Notes: generated by a model from the letters alone, not told the origin. 64,000 nt of DNA from an uncultured Oscillospiraceae bacterium (GCA_947623745.1 CANQHN010000002.1:1-64000); one strand, 5' to 3'; positions 30,316-39,792 are shown, counted from the stretch's first letter. A program made the numbers and translations.

Positions 30316-32175
30316 CTACTTCAGCTCCAGCGTGACGTCCCGCTGCTCCGCTCGCACCAGGTACAGGTTTTCCGCCACCTGAATGGCCTCCCCGCCGGTA
30401 CAGCCGCTCACCTCGCCGGTATTCACACGTACGAACAGGCTCGCCTCATCCTGGAAATTGTAGAGGGTCAAGTGGATCTCCTTCTCCCCATATTCCAGGA
30501 CCGGCGTCAAGTAGCACCAGCGCTGGACCGCGCCGGCCATTTCTGAACCAGTCAAATTGCGCAGGTCTGGAGCGGAATCGTCCAGCCACTCCAGATAGTC
30601 CTCCAGCGCCCCCTTCAGAGCTGTCCAGCCTAATTCAGCGCCGCGGTCCTCGTCCATTACATCGTCCGGGTGCTGGAAGTGGCTGTTCACATAGTGAAAA
30701 TTCAGTTCCGACATGGCGACCATGTACATAAATTCGTCGATCTGATAGCCGGAAATGATACGGGGCGTCTCAATGATGCCATCCTCTGCAATCTCAAACT
30801 CCTGGCTGTATGCCACGTTGCCCGGCAGGTATGTACTGGCTACCGCCCGCACGTCCAGGAAATCCTCCGCCAGGATCTTCCGCCCCTCGTCCGAGAGGAT
30901 ATTGGAGGGCGGCACATAGACGTGGAATTCCTCATCAGGGAAAATCCATTTACAGAAGCGGTCCAGTTCCTGGAGGGAACCGCGGATATCGTCCTGACTG
31001 TCCCACTGTCGATAACTGTCGTATTCGCCCATATAATCAAAAGAGGGGAGGACCAGCGGCATATGGTTGTAGCCGTGAAAACCGATCTCACCGCCCATAT
31101 CCAGCACCTGATTGCCAAAGTAAGTAAACCGCTGCAAATCTGTATTGCCGTCCAGCGGAAGCGCATGCTCGTCTGAATAATTCTCGATGACCATACCGGT
31201 ATAGCGGATCCCGAACCGCTCCGCCAGCCCCTGGATATCAGGCCACCAAACATTCGTGTAGAAGCTGTTGATATCCATGTGAAAATCGCGGGTGATATAC
31301 TCGCTGTTCCCGTCGGGAACCGGAGAGGGAAAGTCATCCAGATAAAATGTAGAGGCATCGATCACAGGCCAGGCGAACGCATCCCCCAGCAGGCTGTAGG
31401 ACGCGGCATAGAATCCCCGATAGGCTTTGGAGAAGAAGTTCAGGTTATCCACCACGATCTGGCCTTCCCCGTAGTCGGTTTTCCAAATCAGGGGCATCTC
31501 CCGCTGGTCGGCACTGACCAAATATACGGTACAACTGGAGTCCAGCAAAACGGAGAGCGCGGACTCGTAAGGATCTGTGACGGGATACTCAGAATCACTG
31601 CCCAGCATGAATCCCCGCTTAAAACGCAGGCTTTCTACTTTGTACCTGTCGTATTCGCACTCCCGGATCCCCATACGGCCGCTGATCATGGTCATATAGT
31701 TGTCTGGGTCCGGCATGAGCATAACCATCATATTGCCGCCGTTCTCCACAAAGTTGAACAGGCTGAACAGGTCTTCGCCGAAGCTGTCCAACTGTTCCAC
31801 CGCCAAAACCAGCGTCCCATAGCCGTCCAGATTCAAGCTGGCCGGGTGGGCCATATCCACCATGTCAAAAGATACCTTGAGCTGGGGCAATATCTGTGTG
31901 AGCTCCTCCTGGGCCAAAGTGGAGTTCGGCTCCCCGCTGTTCCACAGCACCAGGCACTTGTTCCCCAACTCAGGCACGTCCTCCATTTGGACATTCTCCA
32001 GCATCTGGATCTTGCGCTCTGACGCCTCATAACGAACGTTGCGGCGCTCAGTCAGAAGCACTACGAGCAACAGGACGAATACCAGCATCACCAGCTGCAT
32101 CCGCTTGAAGCGGATCAGCGGCTCCCGCTGCCTCTTCTCTTTTTTATCTTGCGGCTTGTTCTCCGACTTTTTCAT
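30316..32175 (-). CDS. DUF2194 PelA-type polysaccharide deacetylase
   Basis: A 619-residue protein with a basic start, one membrane anchor (residues 27-42) and an extracellular part. Residues 60-260 are a Rossmann-like domain; residues 270-520 form a NodB-like deacetylase with DD at 280-281 (TFYLDDFPSP) and H367xxxH371 (GFHGYNH). The last 60 residues are a beta domain. In Gram-positive pel loci DUF2194 proteins take the place of the deacetylase half of PelA; the hydrolase half is absent here. It overlaps the pelE gene by 32 nt and probably deacetylates the polymer outside the membrane. Confidence 0.82.
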   Translation of the reverse strand: MKKSENKPQDKKEKRQREPLIRFKRMQLVMLVFVLLLVVLLTERRNVRYEASERKIQMLENVQMEDVPELGNKCLVLWNSGEPNSTLAQEELTQILPQLKVSFDMVDMAHPASLNLDGYGTLVLAVEQLDSFGEDLFSLFNFVENGGNMMVMLMPDPDNYMTMISGRMGIRECEYDRYKVESLRFKRGFMLGSDSEYPVTDPYESALSVLLDSSCTVYLVSADQREMPLIWKTDYGEGQIVVDNLNFFSKAYRGFYAASYSLLGDAFAWPVIDASTFYLDDFPSPVPDGNSEYITRDFHMDINSFYTNVWWPDIQGLAERFGIRYTGMVIENYSDEHALPLDGNTDLQRFTYFGNQVLDMGGEIGFHGYNHMPLVLPSFDYMGEYDSYRQWDSQDDIRGSLQELDRFCKWIFPDEEFHVYVPPSNILSDEGRKILAEDFLDVRAVASTYLPGNVAYSQEFEIAEDGIIETPRIISGYQIDEFMYMVAMSELNFHYVNSHFQHPDDVMDEDRGAELGWTALKGALEDYLEWLDDSAPDLRNLTGSEMAGAVQRWCYLTPVLEYGEKEIHLTLYNFQDEASLFVRVNTGEVSGCTGGEAIQVAENLYLVRAEQRDVTLELK

Positions 32176-33085
32176 CCTTCCAAAACCTCAACGCCTGTCT
32201 GGCATTCGGAGAGAGGTAAATGCCTCCCTCCTCCAACGCGGAGATCGTCCGATGGATCTCACTGATATCCTTGTGTGCCAACGCTAACTGTATTTTCATG
32301 AGGTAGCCCTCCTCCTGGTCAGGCCACCTCTCCAACGCGAGCTGCACCCCGGCGTCCGCCGCGGCGTAGTCCTGGATATCCATATCCACTTCAAACTTCT
32401 TCTGGCACAGGCGGAGGCGCTCCTCCTCCGTCCACTGCTCCTCCTCCATCTGGCGGCTCAGTAAATCGCTCAGGATGACCTGCCAGCCCCGGAGCATGTT
32501 GCCGTTGAGCAGGCCGCTGTCCACATAGCGCTCCAGTGTTCTGACGTAAGCGTCCAGCAGGAGCCAGTCGCCCTCGTCCGCCTCCCAGTCCAGGCGCCGC
32601 TGGCGCAGCTCCTCCTCGTAGTCCTTCTGCAGCTCGACCATTGCGGTGGTGGCGTAGTGGACCACCTCGCTGTCATCGTTGCTCTTGGCCGCCATCAGGA
32701 CGTCCACATACTCCCCTACGTTGCTGTATAGGATATCCATGATGAGCTGCCGGCGCACTGTGGCGTCGTTCATCAGCAGCGCTTCTTGAAGGGGGACCAC
32801 CAGGTTCCGGGTGGAGTCCTCGTCCTGAATGATGCTCCTGTACACCTCGTCATTGATCTTCAGCTTCTCAACGCCGACCTCGATCTTGGCCTCCAGGTCG
32901 CCCCGGGAGGCAAACTCCAGAAAAATCAGGCACAGGAAGCCGAATATGGGGATAAAGAGGACGAACACCATGATCATAGAGGTGGATTTCAGTATCCTGA
33001 TCTTGATCAGAATATAGACGATGAGGCACAGCAGCAGGTGGAGCAGCAGGAGCAGCCACAGGACCCAAGTGTATTGCCATGGCAT
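32144..33085 (-). CDS. pelE: PelE-like membrane/TPR protein
   Basis: A 313-residue protein with two N-terminal membrane helices (residues 8-28 and 36-58) and a cytoplasmic helical region of TPR type (residues 75-300, including AAADAGVQLALERWPDQEEG). This is the layout of PelE, the scaffold that ties PelD to PelG and recruits PelF. Four bases separate it from the pelD-like gene. Sequence identity to the known PelE is not something I can measure; the call rests on topology and position. Confidence 0.72.
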   Translation of the reverse strand: MPWQYTWVLWLLLLLHLLLCLIVYILIKIRILKSTSMIMVFVLFIPIFGFLCLIFLEFASRGDLEAKIEVGVEKLKINDEVYRSIIQDEDSTRNLVVPLQEALLMNDATVRRQLIMDILYSNVGEYVDVLMAAKSNDDSEVVHYATTAMVELQKDYEEELRQRRLDWEADEGDWLLLDAYVRTLERYVDSGLLNGNMLRGWQVILSDLLSRQMEEEQWTEEERLRLCQKKFEVDMDIQDYAAADAGVQLALERWPDQEEGYLMKIQLALAHKDISEIHRTISALEEGGIYLSPNARQALRFWKDEKVGEQAAR

Positions 33086-33089
33086 GAGC

Positions 33090-35255
33090 TCACCCCACTC
33101 TCTCCGTCACATGGAAGGCGATGCCAGTTTCCAACAGCCGTCTCTCAACAAATTTGAAGCTGTCCCGGTTGACCTGGGCCAACAGCAGGTACATCGCCCC
33201 GTCCTCCCCTTCGCCAATGATATCCGCCGCGCGGATCCGGCGGGAGAACTCGTCGCTGACCCGCTGACGGTCCCGTTCGTCGATCTGGACCAAAACAAAG
33301 TCGGCGATCTGCGCGTCCTTCATTTCCTGCTGTACCGCCAGGATCTCGGCAAAGCGCTGGGGACGCATGATATTCGTACCCGGGTAGTAGTAGCGCTGCT
33401 CTGTCAGCTCCTCATTCTCCAATGCCCGGAGGAAGGACGTCTGCACCAGGCCGCACAGGATGCGGAAGATATTCATGTAGTTCATGTTGTACTGCTCAGG
33501 GGACGCGTAGTAGCACACCACGAACAACACCAGCTTATCCTCCCGGAAGATCCCGCACCCGTAAGCGGGCATCCCCTCCTCCATCTCCAGGTTCCGATAG
33601 ATCCCGCCGGCCTTGATGGTGTTGAACATCTCGCTCCTCTCGGCGAGGGACATGGATTTATTCAGCGTCTGGCCCATGCGGTTGGAACAGACGACAAGGC
33701 GCGCGAAGCGCTGGTAATCGTCTACGGAATAGATGGCGATAGAGCGGTTTTCCAGGATATCCTCCATGGTCAGCAGGGCCTCCATGAAGATGCTCTGGGG
33801 CAGCACGCTGTCCAGGCGCTGCACCGCGTCAAAAATGCGGCCAAAGCTGTCTTTGAAGCCTAAAATCTGCTTCTTGTAGGCGCCCTTGTTTTCCATCGCG
33901 CCGCGGTAGACGTCCTGAAGGAAGATATACTTTTTGTGGAGCAGATCGTACTCCTCCTGGGAAAACGTGATCTCCTCCGTCCTTCTGTTCTTTACGTAGC
34001 CGGTGATTGCGCCGGTGGCGATATAGATCATGAACGGGATCCAGTTTTCCACGTTATAAAACAGCAGCGTCCACTCGACACCGCCCAGCATGTACTGTAC
34101 CAGAAGCGCGATACTGGCCAGCAGCGCCGCCGCCACACCGATCCACACGCCGTGCATGGTACCCATGATGACCACGAAAAACAGCCGCAGGTCCACATAT
34201 CGGAAATAGATGCTCACGCCCATATAGCGGTTGAGCAGTTCCACCAGGACGAAAAAGACCAGCAGCTCCAGGATCTGAAACAGCGGGTTGTCGCTTTGTA
34301 GGAAATCGTCCACCGCGTCCCGGATCGTGCGCTTTTTCATCCGGTGGCGGATGCAGTACGCCTCATAGTCAGCTTGGAGGTGGTCCAGCACATCCTCCGT
34401 GGGGATCCACCCGTAGGCGCGGCGCAGATCGTTCGGGTACGCCTCCCGGTTGATGGCGTCAGGCCCCTCTGTGAATTTGAATTCCGCCCAGGGCTCCTTC
34501 TCCTCCAGGATGGCGGCCATTTCCCCGAAGGTGTGGTGGAAGCCACTGCACACGTAGTAGCTCTGACTGGAGTCCGCGTTCTCCTCGATGATCCGCTTGA
34601 ACAGGTTGGCCAGGTCATATTCCCCGATAAAATCCACTTCACTGTCCGACGGGTATGGGAGGACCACCTTTTTATTGTCGAAGAGCTGCTGATATACTTT
34701 GCCAAGGAAATTATCCTCGTTTGTGGATGTGGACAAATAGGGAGCCCGCAGGATGACTGTCTTTTGATTGTGGTGGGCGGACAGGTAGCGGATCAACTCC
34801 TCCTCCTGGGCCGACTGAAGCGCAACAGGGCTGATATACTCCCGCCCCTGCATCAGATTCCCGGCAGAGGCCAGTGGGGCCACATAGTTCAGGCTCTCGA
34901 TGGACGAGAGGATGACCACTTTATCGACCGCGTTCTCTTCGCTCTGCTCAAAGAGCTTTTCCAGGTCCTGCAGCTCGCCGTAAAAGCCGGCCTGCCCGTC
35001 GGAGTAACCGGAGGCAAAGATGATCGTATGGAAGGAGTACACATCAAAAATCTGCTCAAACGCCTCTTCCTGGGTGGATACGTTCAAGCAGCGCACATCT
35101 GCATCCAGAACCTCAATGGGCTCGTGGGCGTCCAGGAGGACGACTCTGTAGTCCTTTGCCAGGTTTTGGAGCAGCTCCGGTGTGAAGATCCTGGTCAGAC
35201 CGGTGATCAGAATATCTTTTTTGTTGCGGCTCTCCTGTCCGATGATCCCGCTCAT
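33090..35255 (-). CDS. pelD: PelD-like c-di-GMP receptor fused to epimerase-like domain
   Basis: A 721-residue fusion. Residues 12-300 look like an NAD-dependent epimerase/dehydratase (ILITGLTRIFTPELLQNLAK, VVILSSIESLNYV, VILRAPYLST), though the YxxxK pair is not clear. Residues 330-440 hold about four membrane helices. Residues 470-600 form a GAF domain and 610-721 a degenerate GGDEF domain in which R675-A-A-D678 is the inhibitory-site RxxD that binds c-di-GMP in PelD; the catalytic GGDEF is replaced (GEGEDGAMYLLL). It is the first gene of a twelve-gene operon, started by GGAGGTGA and ATG 35255. It should switch on synthesis when c-di-GMP rises. Confidence 0.82.
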   Translation of the reverse strand: MSGIIGQESRNKKDILITGLTRIFTPELLQNLAKDYRVVLLDAHEPIEVLDADVRCLNVSTQEEAFEQIFDVYSFHTIIFASGYSDGQAGFYGELQDLEKLFEQSEENAVDKVVILSSIESLNYVAPLASAGNLMQGREYISPVALQSAQEEELIRYLSAHHNQKTVILRAPYLSTSTNEDNFLGKVYQQLFDNKKVVLPYPSDSEVDFIGEYDLANLFKRIIEENADSSQSYYVCSGFHHTFGEMAAILEEKEPWAEFKFTEGPDAINREAYPNDLRRAYGWIPTEDVLDHLQADYEAYCIRHRMKKRTIRDAVDDFLQSDNPLFQILELLVFFVLVELLNRYMGVSIYFRYVDLRLFFVVIMGTMHGVWIGVAAALLASIALLVQYMLGGVEWTLLFYNVENWIPFMIYIATGAITGYVKNRRTEEITFSQEEYDLLHKKYIFLQDVYRGAMENKGAYKKQILGFKDSFGRIFDAVQRLDSVLPQSIFMEALLTMEDILENRSIAIYSVDDYQRFARLVVCSNRMGQTLNKSMSLAERSEMFNTIKAGGIYRNLEMEEGMPAYGCGIFREDKLVLFVVCYYASPEQYNMNYMNIFRILCGLVQTSFLRALENEELTEQRYYYPGTNIMRPQRFAEILAVQQEMKDAQIADFVLVQIDERDRQRVSDEFSRRIRAADIIGEGEDGAMYLLLAQVNRDSFKFVERRLLETGIAFHVTERVG

Positions 35256-35291
35256 GCCCGCTCACCTCCAGTCCATGGTAAGATATATCTT

Positions 35292-35300
35292 ATTATATCA
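35292..35300 (-). promoter_or_regulatory. Extended -10 of the pel operon
   Basis: TGATATAAT on the minus strand, 37 nt before the pelD ATG. No clear -35 box is visible at normal spacing. Confidence 0.55.
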
Positions 35301-35350
35301 CAAATCCCTATGGACGGACTATGTTGTTTGTGTACAAAAAAACACTTTTG

Positions 35351-35423
35351 GGAAAGCGACGGTCCGTCGCCGGTATCTGCCCAGTCCAGCTTTGGTCCCG
35401 GCGGCCTCCGGCTAGACTGGACC
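35351..35423 (-). other. Structured region upstream of the pel operon
   Basis: Contains a tight palindrome GCGACGGTCCGTCGC (35356-35370), and two stems that exclude each other: 35381-35386 with 35415-35420 (CCAGTC/GACTGG) and 35394-35398 with 35419-35423 (GGTCC/GGACC). A T-run follows on the minus strand (35334-35341). It may be a short upstream transcript with its terminator or a switch. The c-di-GMP-I riboswitch core was not found. Confidence 0.4.
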
Positions 35424-35619
35424 GCTTTTAGCCGATGCCCATTCTATTTTATCTTAGATTATACTATCTTTGCTTTTGAATTTCAATAAGCCGCGCAGAA
35501 AATCTGTATGTGCACTGTTCCTGTATTATCCATAGCTTTTACAGGGATAAACTGTCAAAAACATGGAAGAAAATGCAGAAAGATGAGGGATCGGACGGGC
35601 CGTGCACCCCAACGCACAG

Positions 35620-35659
35620 AAAAAAACAGCCGCGGGAACCAAAACGGTCCCGCAGCTGT
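35620..35659 (-). terminator. Terminator of the ABC transporter operon
   Basis: Minus strand: CAGCTGCGGGA pairs with TCCCGCGGCTG, followed by seven T, about 40 nt after the last permease stop. Confidence 0.8.
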
Positions 35660-35700
35660 CTCGATGCGTTTATCGGATCGGAGTCCATCCGGGAGAGGGC

Positions 35701-37023
35701 TCACGCCTTCAGGGTCCCGTCGGCCTCCCGCGGCTTGAGCTCCAGCTTGGTGCGCTTGTTGGCGCGCCAGACGTACAGGCCCAGGGACAGGCCGATGACG
35801 CCGTACACCATGAAGGTACGGAAATACTCGCCCAGGGCGGCCTGGCCGAACACGGCCTGGCCGATCTCGGGGCTCAGGATGAACATGGCGTGGAACAGCA
35901 GGCAGCCGGTGATGGCCTGGGAGATGGTGGCCTTGCTCACCGACGCGCCGCCCACCAGGATGGCGGCCACGGAGAAGTAACCGATGTTGTTGTGGGCGGT
36001 GTAGGTGTTCAGGGTGCCCATGTTCTGCAGGTAGATGATCATGCCCCAGGCGGCCAGCACCGTGGACATGATGGTGGCGATCACGCGGGTCCGGTTGACG
36101 TTGATGCCGTTGGTCTCCGCGATGGTCTGGTCCTGGCCGCAGGAGCGGAAGTCCTGGCCCAGCTTGGTGTTCATCAGCCAGGTGATGAACAGGGCCAGCG
36201 CCGCGATGACCAGCATCAGCACCACAGGCACCTCGCGCACCTTGGTCATCCAGCCGCCGGTCACGGCCTGCGCCACGGCGAAGATGCCCACCGCCAGGCT
36301 GAGCACGATGAACAGGACGAACTGGATGGGGCTCATCTTCTCCTTGGTGCCGGGCTTGGCCTTGCGCAGGAACTGATACCACAGGGTATAGGCCAGCACA
36401 AGGAACGCCATAACGGCCACAAAGGGGGCGAAGGGCACCTGGAGCAGGTTGTCCAGGGAGTAAGTAATGGTGCCCATATCCACGCTCATCCGGATGCCGA
36501 TGCCGTCGTACAGGATCATGGGGTGACCCATCTGCACCGGGATAATGACGCCGATGACGAACAGGACGATGAACTGGTAGACGCCGTTGCCGAAGTAGCC
36601 CACGATCAGGGAGGTGATCATCTCCTGGCCCTTGGTCTTGTTGTACAGGATACCGGTGAGCAGGCCGATGATGACCGCGATGGGCAGGGCGATGAGGATG
36701 CACATCAGAAAGCCGCTCAGGCCGCCCATATCCCAGTAGCGCACCGCGATCACGGCCAGCTGGCCGGCGATCGCGCCCACCACGATACCGAAGTTCAGGC
36801 CCAGGCCGGCCACCACCGGGATGATCAGGGAGAGGATCAGGAAGGCGTTGCGGTAGAAGCGGTTGCACAGCTCCGTAAAGAACCAGTCGATGGAGACATC
36901 CCGGGCCAGGAACAGGCCCACGATGATGAATACCCAGAAGATGATGGTGACGATGTTGTCCAGCAGCCAGTTCTTCAGGTCAAAGGAAGAATCTCCCGTT
37001 AATTTCGTGATGATCCCCTTCAT
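35701..37023 (-). CDS. ABC transporter permease (BPD_transp_2), second
   Basis: A 440-residue inner-membrane permease with about ten helices, of the sugar/nucleoside BPD_transp_2 family. Conserved segments include GLGLNFGIVVGAIAGQLAVI and NNIGYFSVAAILVGGASVSK. It ends the four-gene operon and is followed by a strong terminator. Two different large permeases, one fused-type ATPase and a lipoprotein is the pattern of nucleoside importers of the BmpA/Nup kind, but the substrate is not shown by sequence. Confidence 0.82.
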   Translation of the reverse strand: MKGIITKLTGDSSFDLKNWLLDNIVTIIFWVFIIVGLFLARDVSIDWFFTELCNRFYRNAFLILSLIIPVVAGLGLNFGIVVGAIAGQLAVIAVRYWDMGGLSGFLMCILIALPIAVIIGLLTGILYNKTKGQEMITSLIVGYFGNGVYQFIVLFVIGVIIPVQMGHPMILYDGIGIRMSVDMGTITYSLDNLLQVPFAPFVAVMAFLVLAYTLWYQFLRKAKPGTKEKMSPIQFVLFIVLSLAVGIFAVAQAVTGGWMTKVREVPVVLMLVIAALALFITWLMNTKLGQDFRSCGQDQTIAETNGINVNRTRVIATIMSTVLAAWGMIIYLQNMGTLNTYTAHNNIGYFSVAAILVGGASVSKATISQAITGCLLFHAMFILSPEIGQAVFGQAALGEYFRTFMVYGVIGLSLGLYVWRANKRTKLELKPREADGTLKA

Positions 37024-38081
37024 TATCGGTCGCCTCCATTCTTAACCTTGGTCAGAGCATACAGGATAACGCCGTTCTGGACGATGATCCGCATGATGTC
37101 GGACAGGTCGGTGCCGGTAAAGATCTGGTTGGCCACCGGCATAGCCGCGGTCATCAGGCCCTGGAAGAGGCAGGTGCCGATCAGCACGTTGGCGATGCTC
37201 ACCTTGCTGGCGGTAGCGCCGCCCACCAGGACGGCGGCCACGGCCGGGAAGGCCATGTTCAGCGGCCCGTTGTAGAGCTGCACATAGCCATAGCCCTGGG
37301 CGTAGAGGATGATGCCCAGGCCAGCCAGCACCGTGGAGAGGATGTTGGCGATGACCCGGTTCCTGTCAATGTTCAGGCCGGAGGCCTCGGCGAAACGGGG
37401 GTTGCCGCCGCCGGCGTAGATGGCGTAGCCGGTCTTGGTGCGGAAAAACAGGTTGACCACACCGCAGAACACCAGCAGCACCAGGATCACGCCCACGGGG
37501 ATAGTCACGCCGGCGATGTCCACGGCCAGCAGGTCAGAGATGATGCGGCTGGCCTGGTAGTTCTTCAGCTGGATGGTCTCCCGCAGGCCGCTGCCCAGCA
37601 TCCAGCCCATCTTCCGGTTGGAGAAGGGGATGGCCAGCCACAGGATGTTGAAAAATGCCACGATGGCGAAGCCGGAGTAGGTGGCGATGGTCATTTCAGC
37701 GCCCTTCACCGCGTTCATCAGCTTGCCGTAGAGGAAGCCCAGGATGGAGCAGAACACGATGGCCAGCACAGCGGAGGCCGCCATCAGCGCCCAGCCGCTG
37801 AAATCGAACTGCATACAGACGATCATGGCCATCAGGCCGCCCTCGATGCCCACAGGGAGGGCGAAGTTGGGGCCGGTGCCGGATTTGATTGCGGGGAGCA
37901 TGGCCAGCACCAGCACGCCGTTCATGCCCACGCGCTTGAGGATATCGGTCAGCAGTGTGGGGATCGACTGGCCGAGGGCCGCGGCCGCGATCAGGATCGC
38001 TACCAGCAGGGCGCCCACGGCGAAGGTGGGGATGCCGATCTTGTTAATGAATTTCTTGACGCTCTCAACCATTCGTCTCAC
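37023..38081 (-). CDS. ABC transporter permease (BPD_transp_2), first
   Basis: A 352-residue polytopic membrane protein with about eight to ten helices (GVLVLAMLPAIKSGTGPNFA, ANILSTVLAGLGIILYAQGY, VAAVLVGGATASKVSIANVL). It forms a heterodimeric channel with the next permease; its stop codon overlaps the start of that gene (37023). It also overlaps the ATPase gene by 17 nt. Family: ribose/nucleoside-type permeases. Confidence 0.85.
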   Translation of the reverse strand: MRRMVESVKKFINKIGIPTFAVGALLVAILIAAAALGQSIPTLLTDILKRVGMNGVLVLAMLPAIKSGTGPNFALPVGIEGGLMAMIVCMQFDFSGWALMAASAVLAIVFCSILGFLYGKLMNAVKGAEMTIATYSGFAIVAFFNILWLAIPFSNRKMGWMLGSGLRETIQLKNYQASRIISDLLAVDIAGVTIPVGVILVLLVFCGVVNLFFRTKTGYAIYAGGGNPRFAEASGLNIDRNRVIANILSTVLAGLGIILYAQGYGYVQLYNGPLNMAFPAVAAVLVGGATASKVSIANVLIGTCLFQGLMTAAMPVANQIFTGTDLSDIMRIIVQNGVILYALTKVKNGGDR

Positions 38082-39672
38082 CTCCCGCTCTCATTGCCTC
38101 TTCCTTGGAGACGCCGGACATCATCAGGCCGTAGACCTCGTCGGAGTCGTTGGGCGACAGCTCGCCGGCCACCCTGCCCTCGCAGATGATGATGATCCGG
38201 TCGCAGATGCTGCGCAGCTCGGCCAGCTCGGAGCTGGTCATGACGATGGTCATGCCCTTCTCCTCCGCCAGGCTCTTCAGCAGGTCCAAGATCAGCTTCT
38301 TCGCGCCGATGTCGATGCCTCGGGTGGGCTCGGACACCAGCAGCAGATCCGGGTCCAGCGTCAGGGCCCGGGCGATGCACACCTTCTGCTGGTTGCCGCC
38401 GGACAGGGCCCCGGTGTACTGGGCCACGGAGGTACAGCGGATATCCAGCTCCTTGACCATGTCCTCGGCGTGCTTGCGGATGGCGCCCCGGTCGCTGAGC
38501 TTGAAGGGGCCGACGCGGCGGAAGAAGTCGCCCTTGACCTCCATGCCCGAGAAGGCGATGTTCAGGTCGATGGGGCTGTCCAGCAGCAGGCCCACGCCCT
38601 TGCGGTCCTCAGACAGAAAGGCGATGCCCTTTTTCAGGGTCGTATCCGTCCGGGTCACATCCAGGGGCTCGCCCTTGTAGGTCACGGTGCCGTCCACCGG
38701 GTACAGGCCCATCAGGCCGTTGGCGATGCCCAGTTTCCCCTGCCCTGCCAGACCGCCGATGCCGACGATCTCGCCTTTCCGCACGGACAGGCTGACGTCC
38801 TTGACCTCCTCGCCGGGCATCATGACCCGCAGGCCTTTCACGTCCAGCAGGATCTCATCGCTGATCTGCCGGTTGCCCTCCACGCGGTCCAGAGAGAGGG
38901 CCCGGCCTACCATCAGACGCGCGATCTCCTTGGCGGTGATGTCCTTTGTGTTCTCCGTGGCGACCCACTCGCCATCCCGGAGGATGGTGACCCGGTCGGA
39001 GACGCGGATGATCTCCTCCAGACGGTGGCTGATGAAGATGATGCCGATCCCCTGCTTGGCCAGCTTGCGGATGGCGTCCAGCAGGTTCTCCGTCTCACTC
39101 TCCGTCAGCACGGCGGTTGGCTCGTCAAACACCAGGAACTTGATCCCGGTCTTGTCGATCTCGCGGGCGATCTCCACGAACTGCAGATGGCCCACGGGCA
39201 GGCCCTCTACCTGCACATACTCTTCGATGTCCATACCCATGACGTCCAGGGCCTTCCGGGCGTCCCGGGCCATGTTGTCCTTCTCCAAGGATTCCAGCCG
39301 CTTGCCGAACACCTTGGACATGAGGGTGGGCTTAGTGATCTCGCGGTTGAGCTTGATGTTCTCCGTGATGGTGAAGCCGGGGATCAGCATGAACTCCTGG
39401 TGGACCATGCCGATCCCGTTTTCCATGGCGTCATGGGGGGTCAGGATCCCGGCGTTCTTGCCGCCGATGCGCACCTCGCCGGTAAAGCCGCCGGTGGAGT
39501 GGATCACCGGCATACCGAACAGGATGTTCATCAGCGTGGACTTGCCCGCGCCGTTCTCGCCGATAAGGGCGTGGATCTCGCCGGGGCGGACGCTCATGTT
39601 GATGTTCTTCAATACGGCGTGGCCGGAGTACTCCTTGCCGACATTGACGAATTCGAGTATCCCTTCGTTCAA
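38065..39672 (-). CDS. ABC transporter ATP-binding protein, two NBDs
   Basis: A 535-residue tandem ATPase of the RbsA/MglA/NupA type. The first domain has Walker A GENGAGKS (about residues 36-43), a signature region and VFDEPTAVLT. The second has a degenerate P-loop (GGLAGQGKL), the signature LSGGNQQKV and LLVSEPTRGIDIG. Such asymmetry is normal in this family. It energises import through the two permeases downstream. A gap of 120 nt separates it from the binding-protein gene. Confidence 0.88.
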   Translation of the reverse strand: MNEGILEFVNVGKEYSGHAVLKNINMSVRPGEIHALIGENGAGKSTLMNILFGMPVIHSTGGFTGEVRIGGKNAGILTPHDAMENGIGMVHQEFMLIPGFTITENIKLNREITKPTLMSKVFGKRLESLEKDNMARDARKALDVMGMDIEEYVQVEGLPVGHLQFVEIAREIDKTGIKFLVFDEPTAVLTESETENLLDAIRKLAKQGIGIIFISHRLEEIIRVSDRVTILRDGEWVATENTKDITAKEIARLMVGRALSLDRVEGNRQISDEILLDVKGLRVMMPGEEVKDVSLSVRKGEIVGIGGLAGQGKLGIANGLMGLYPVDGTVTYKGEPLDVTRTDTTLKKGIAFLSEDRKGVGLLLDSPIDLNIAFSGMEVKGDFFRRVGPFKLSDRGAIRKHAEDMVKELDIRCTSVAQYTGALSGGNQQKVCIARALTLDPDLLLVSEPTRGIDIGAKKLILDLLKSLAEEKGMTIVMTSSELAELRSICDRIIIICEGRVAGELSPNDSDEVYGLMMSGVSKEEAMRAGGETNG

Positions 39673-39792
39673 AGCTGCTGCCTCCTTTTTTTCAAGGATA
39701 TAGAAAAGGCGAGGGGCCTGTGAGATGCATACAGGCCCCTCGCTTTCTCGCTGAATTTTCTACGAGCAGTACCTATCTATCCTCTCTCAAGG

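Noticed and set aside
35300-35500. c-di-GMP (GEMM) riboswitch before the pel operon
   Set aside because: The conserved cores of class I were looked for on the minus strand and not found; only unclassified stems remain.
35510-35980. Plus-strand frame of 156 codons over a terminator
   Set aside because: Crosses the ABC operon terminator and the end of the permease gene; no SD, biased composition.
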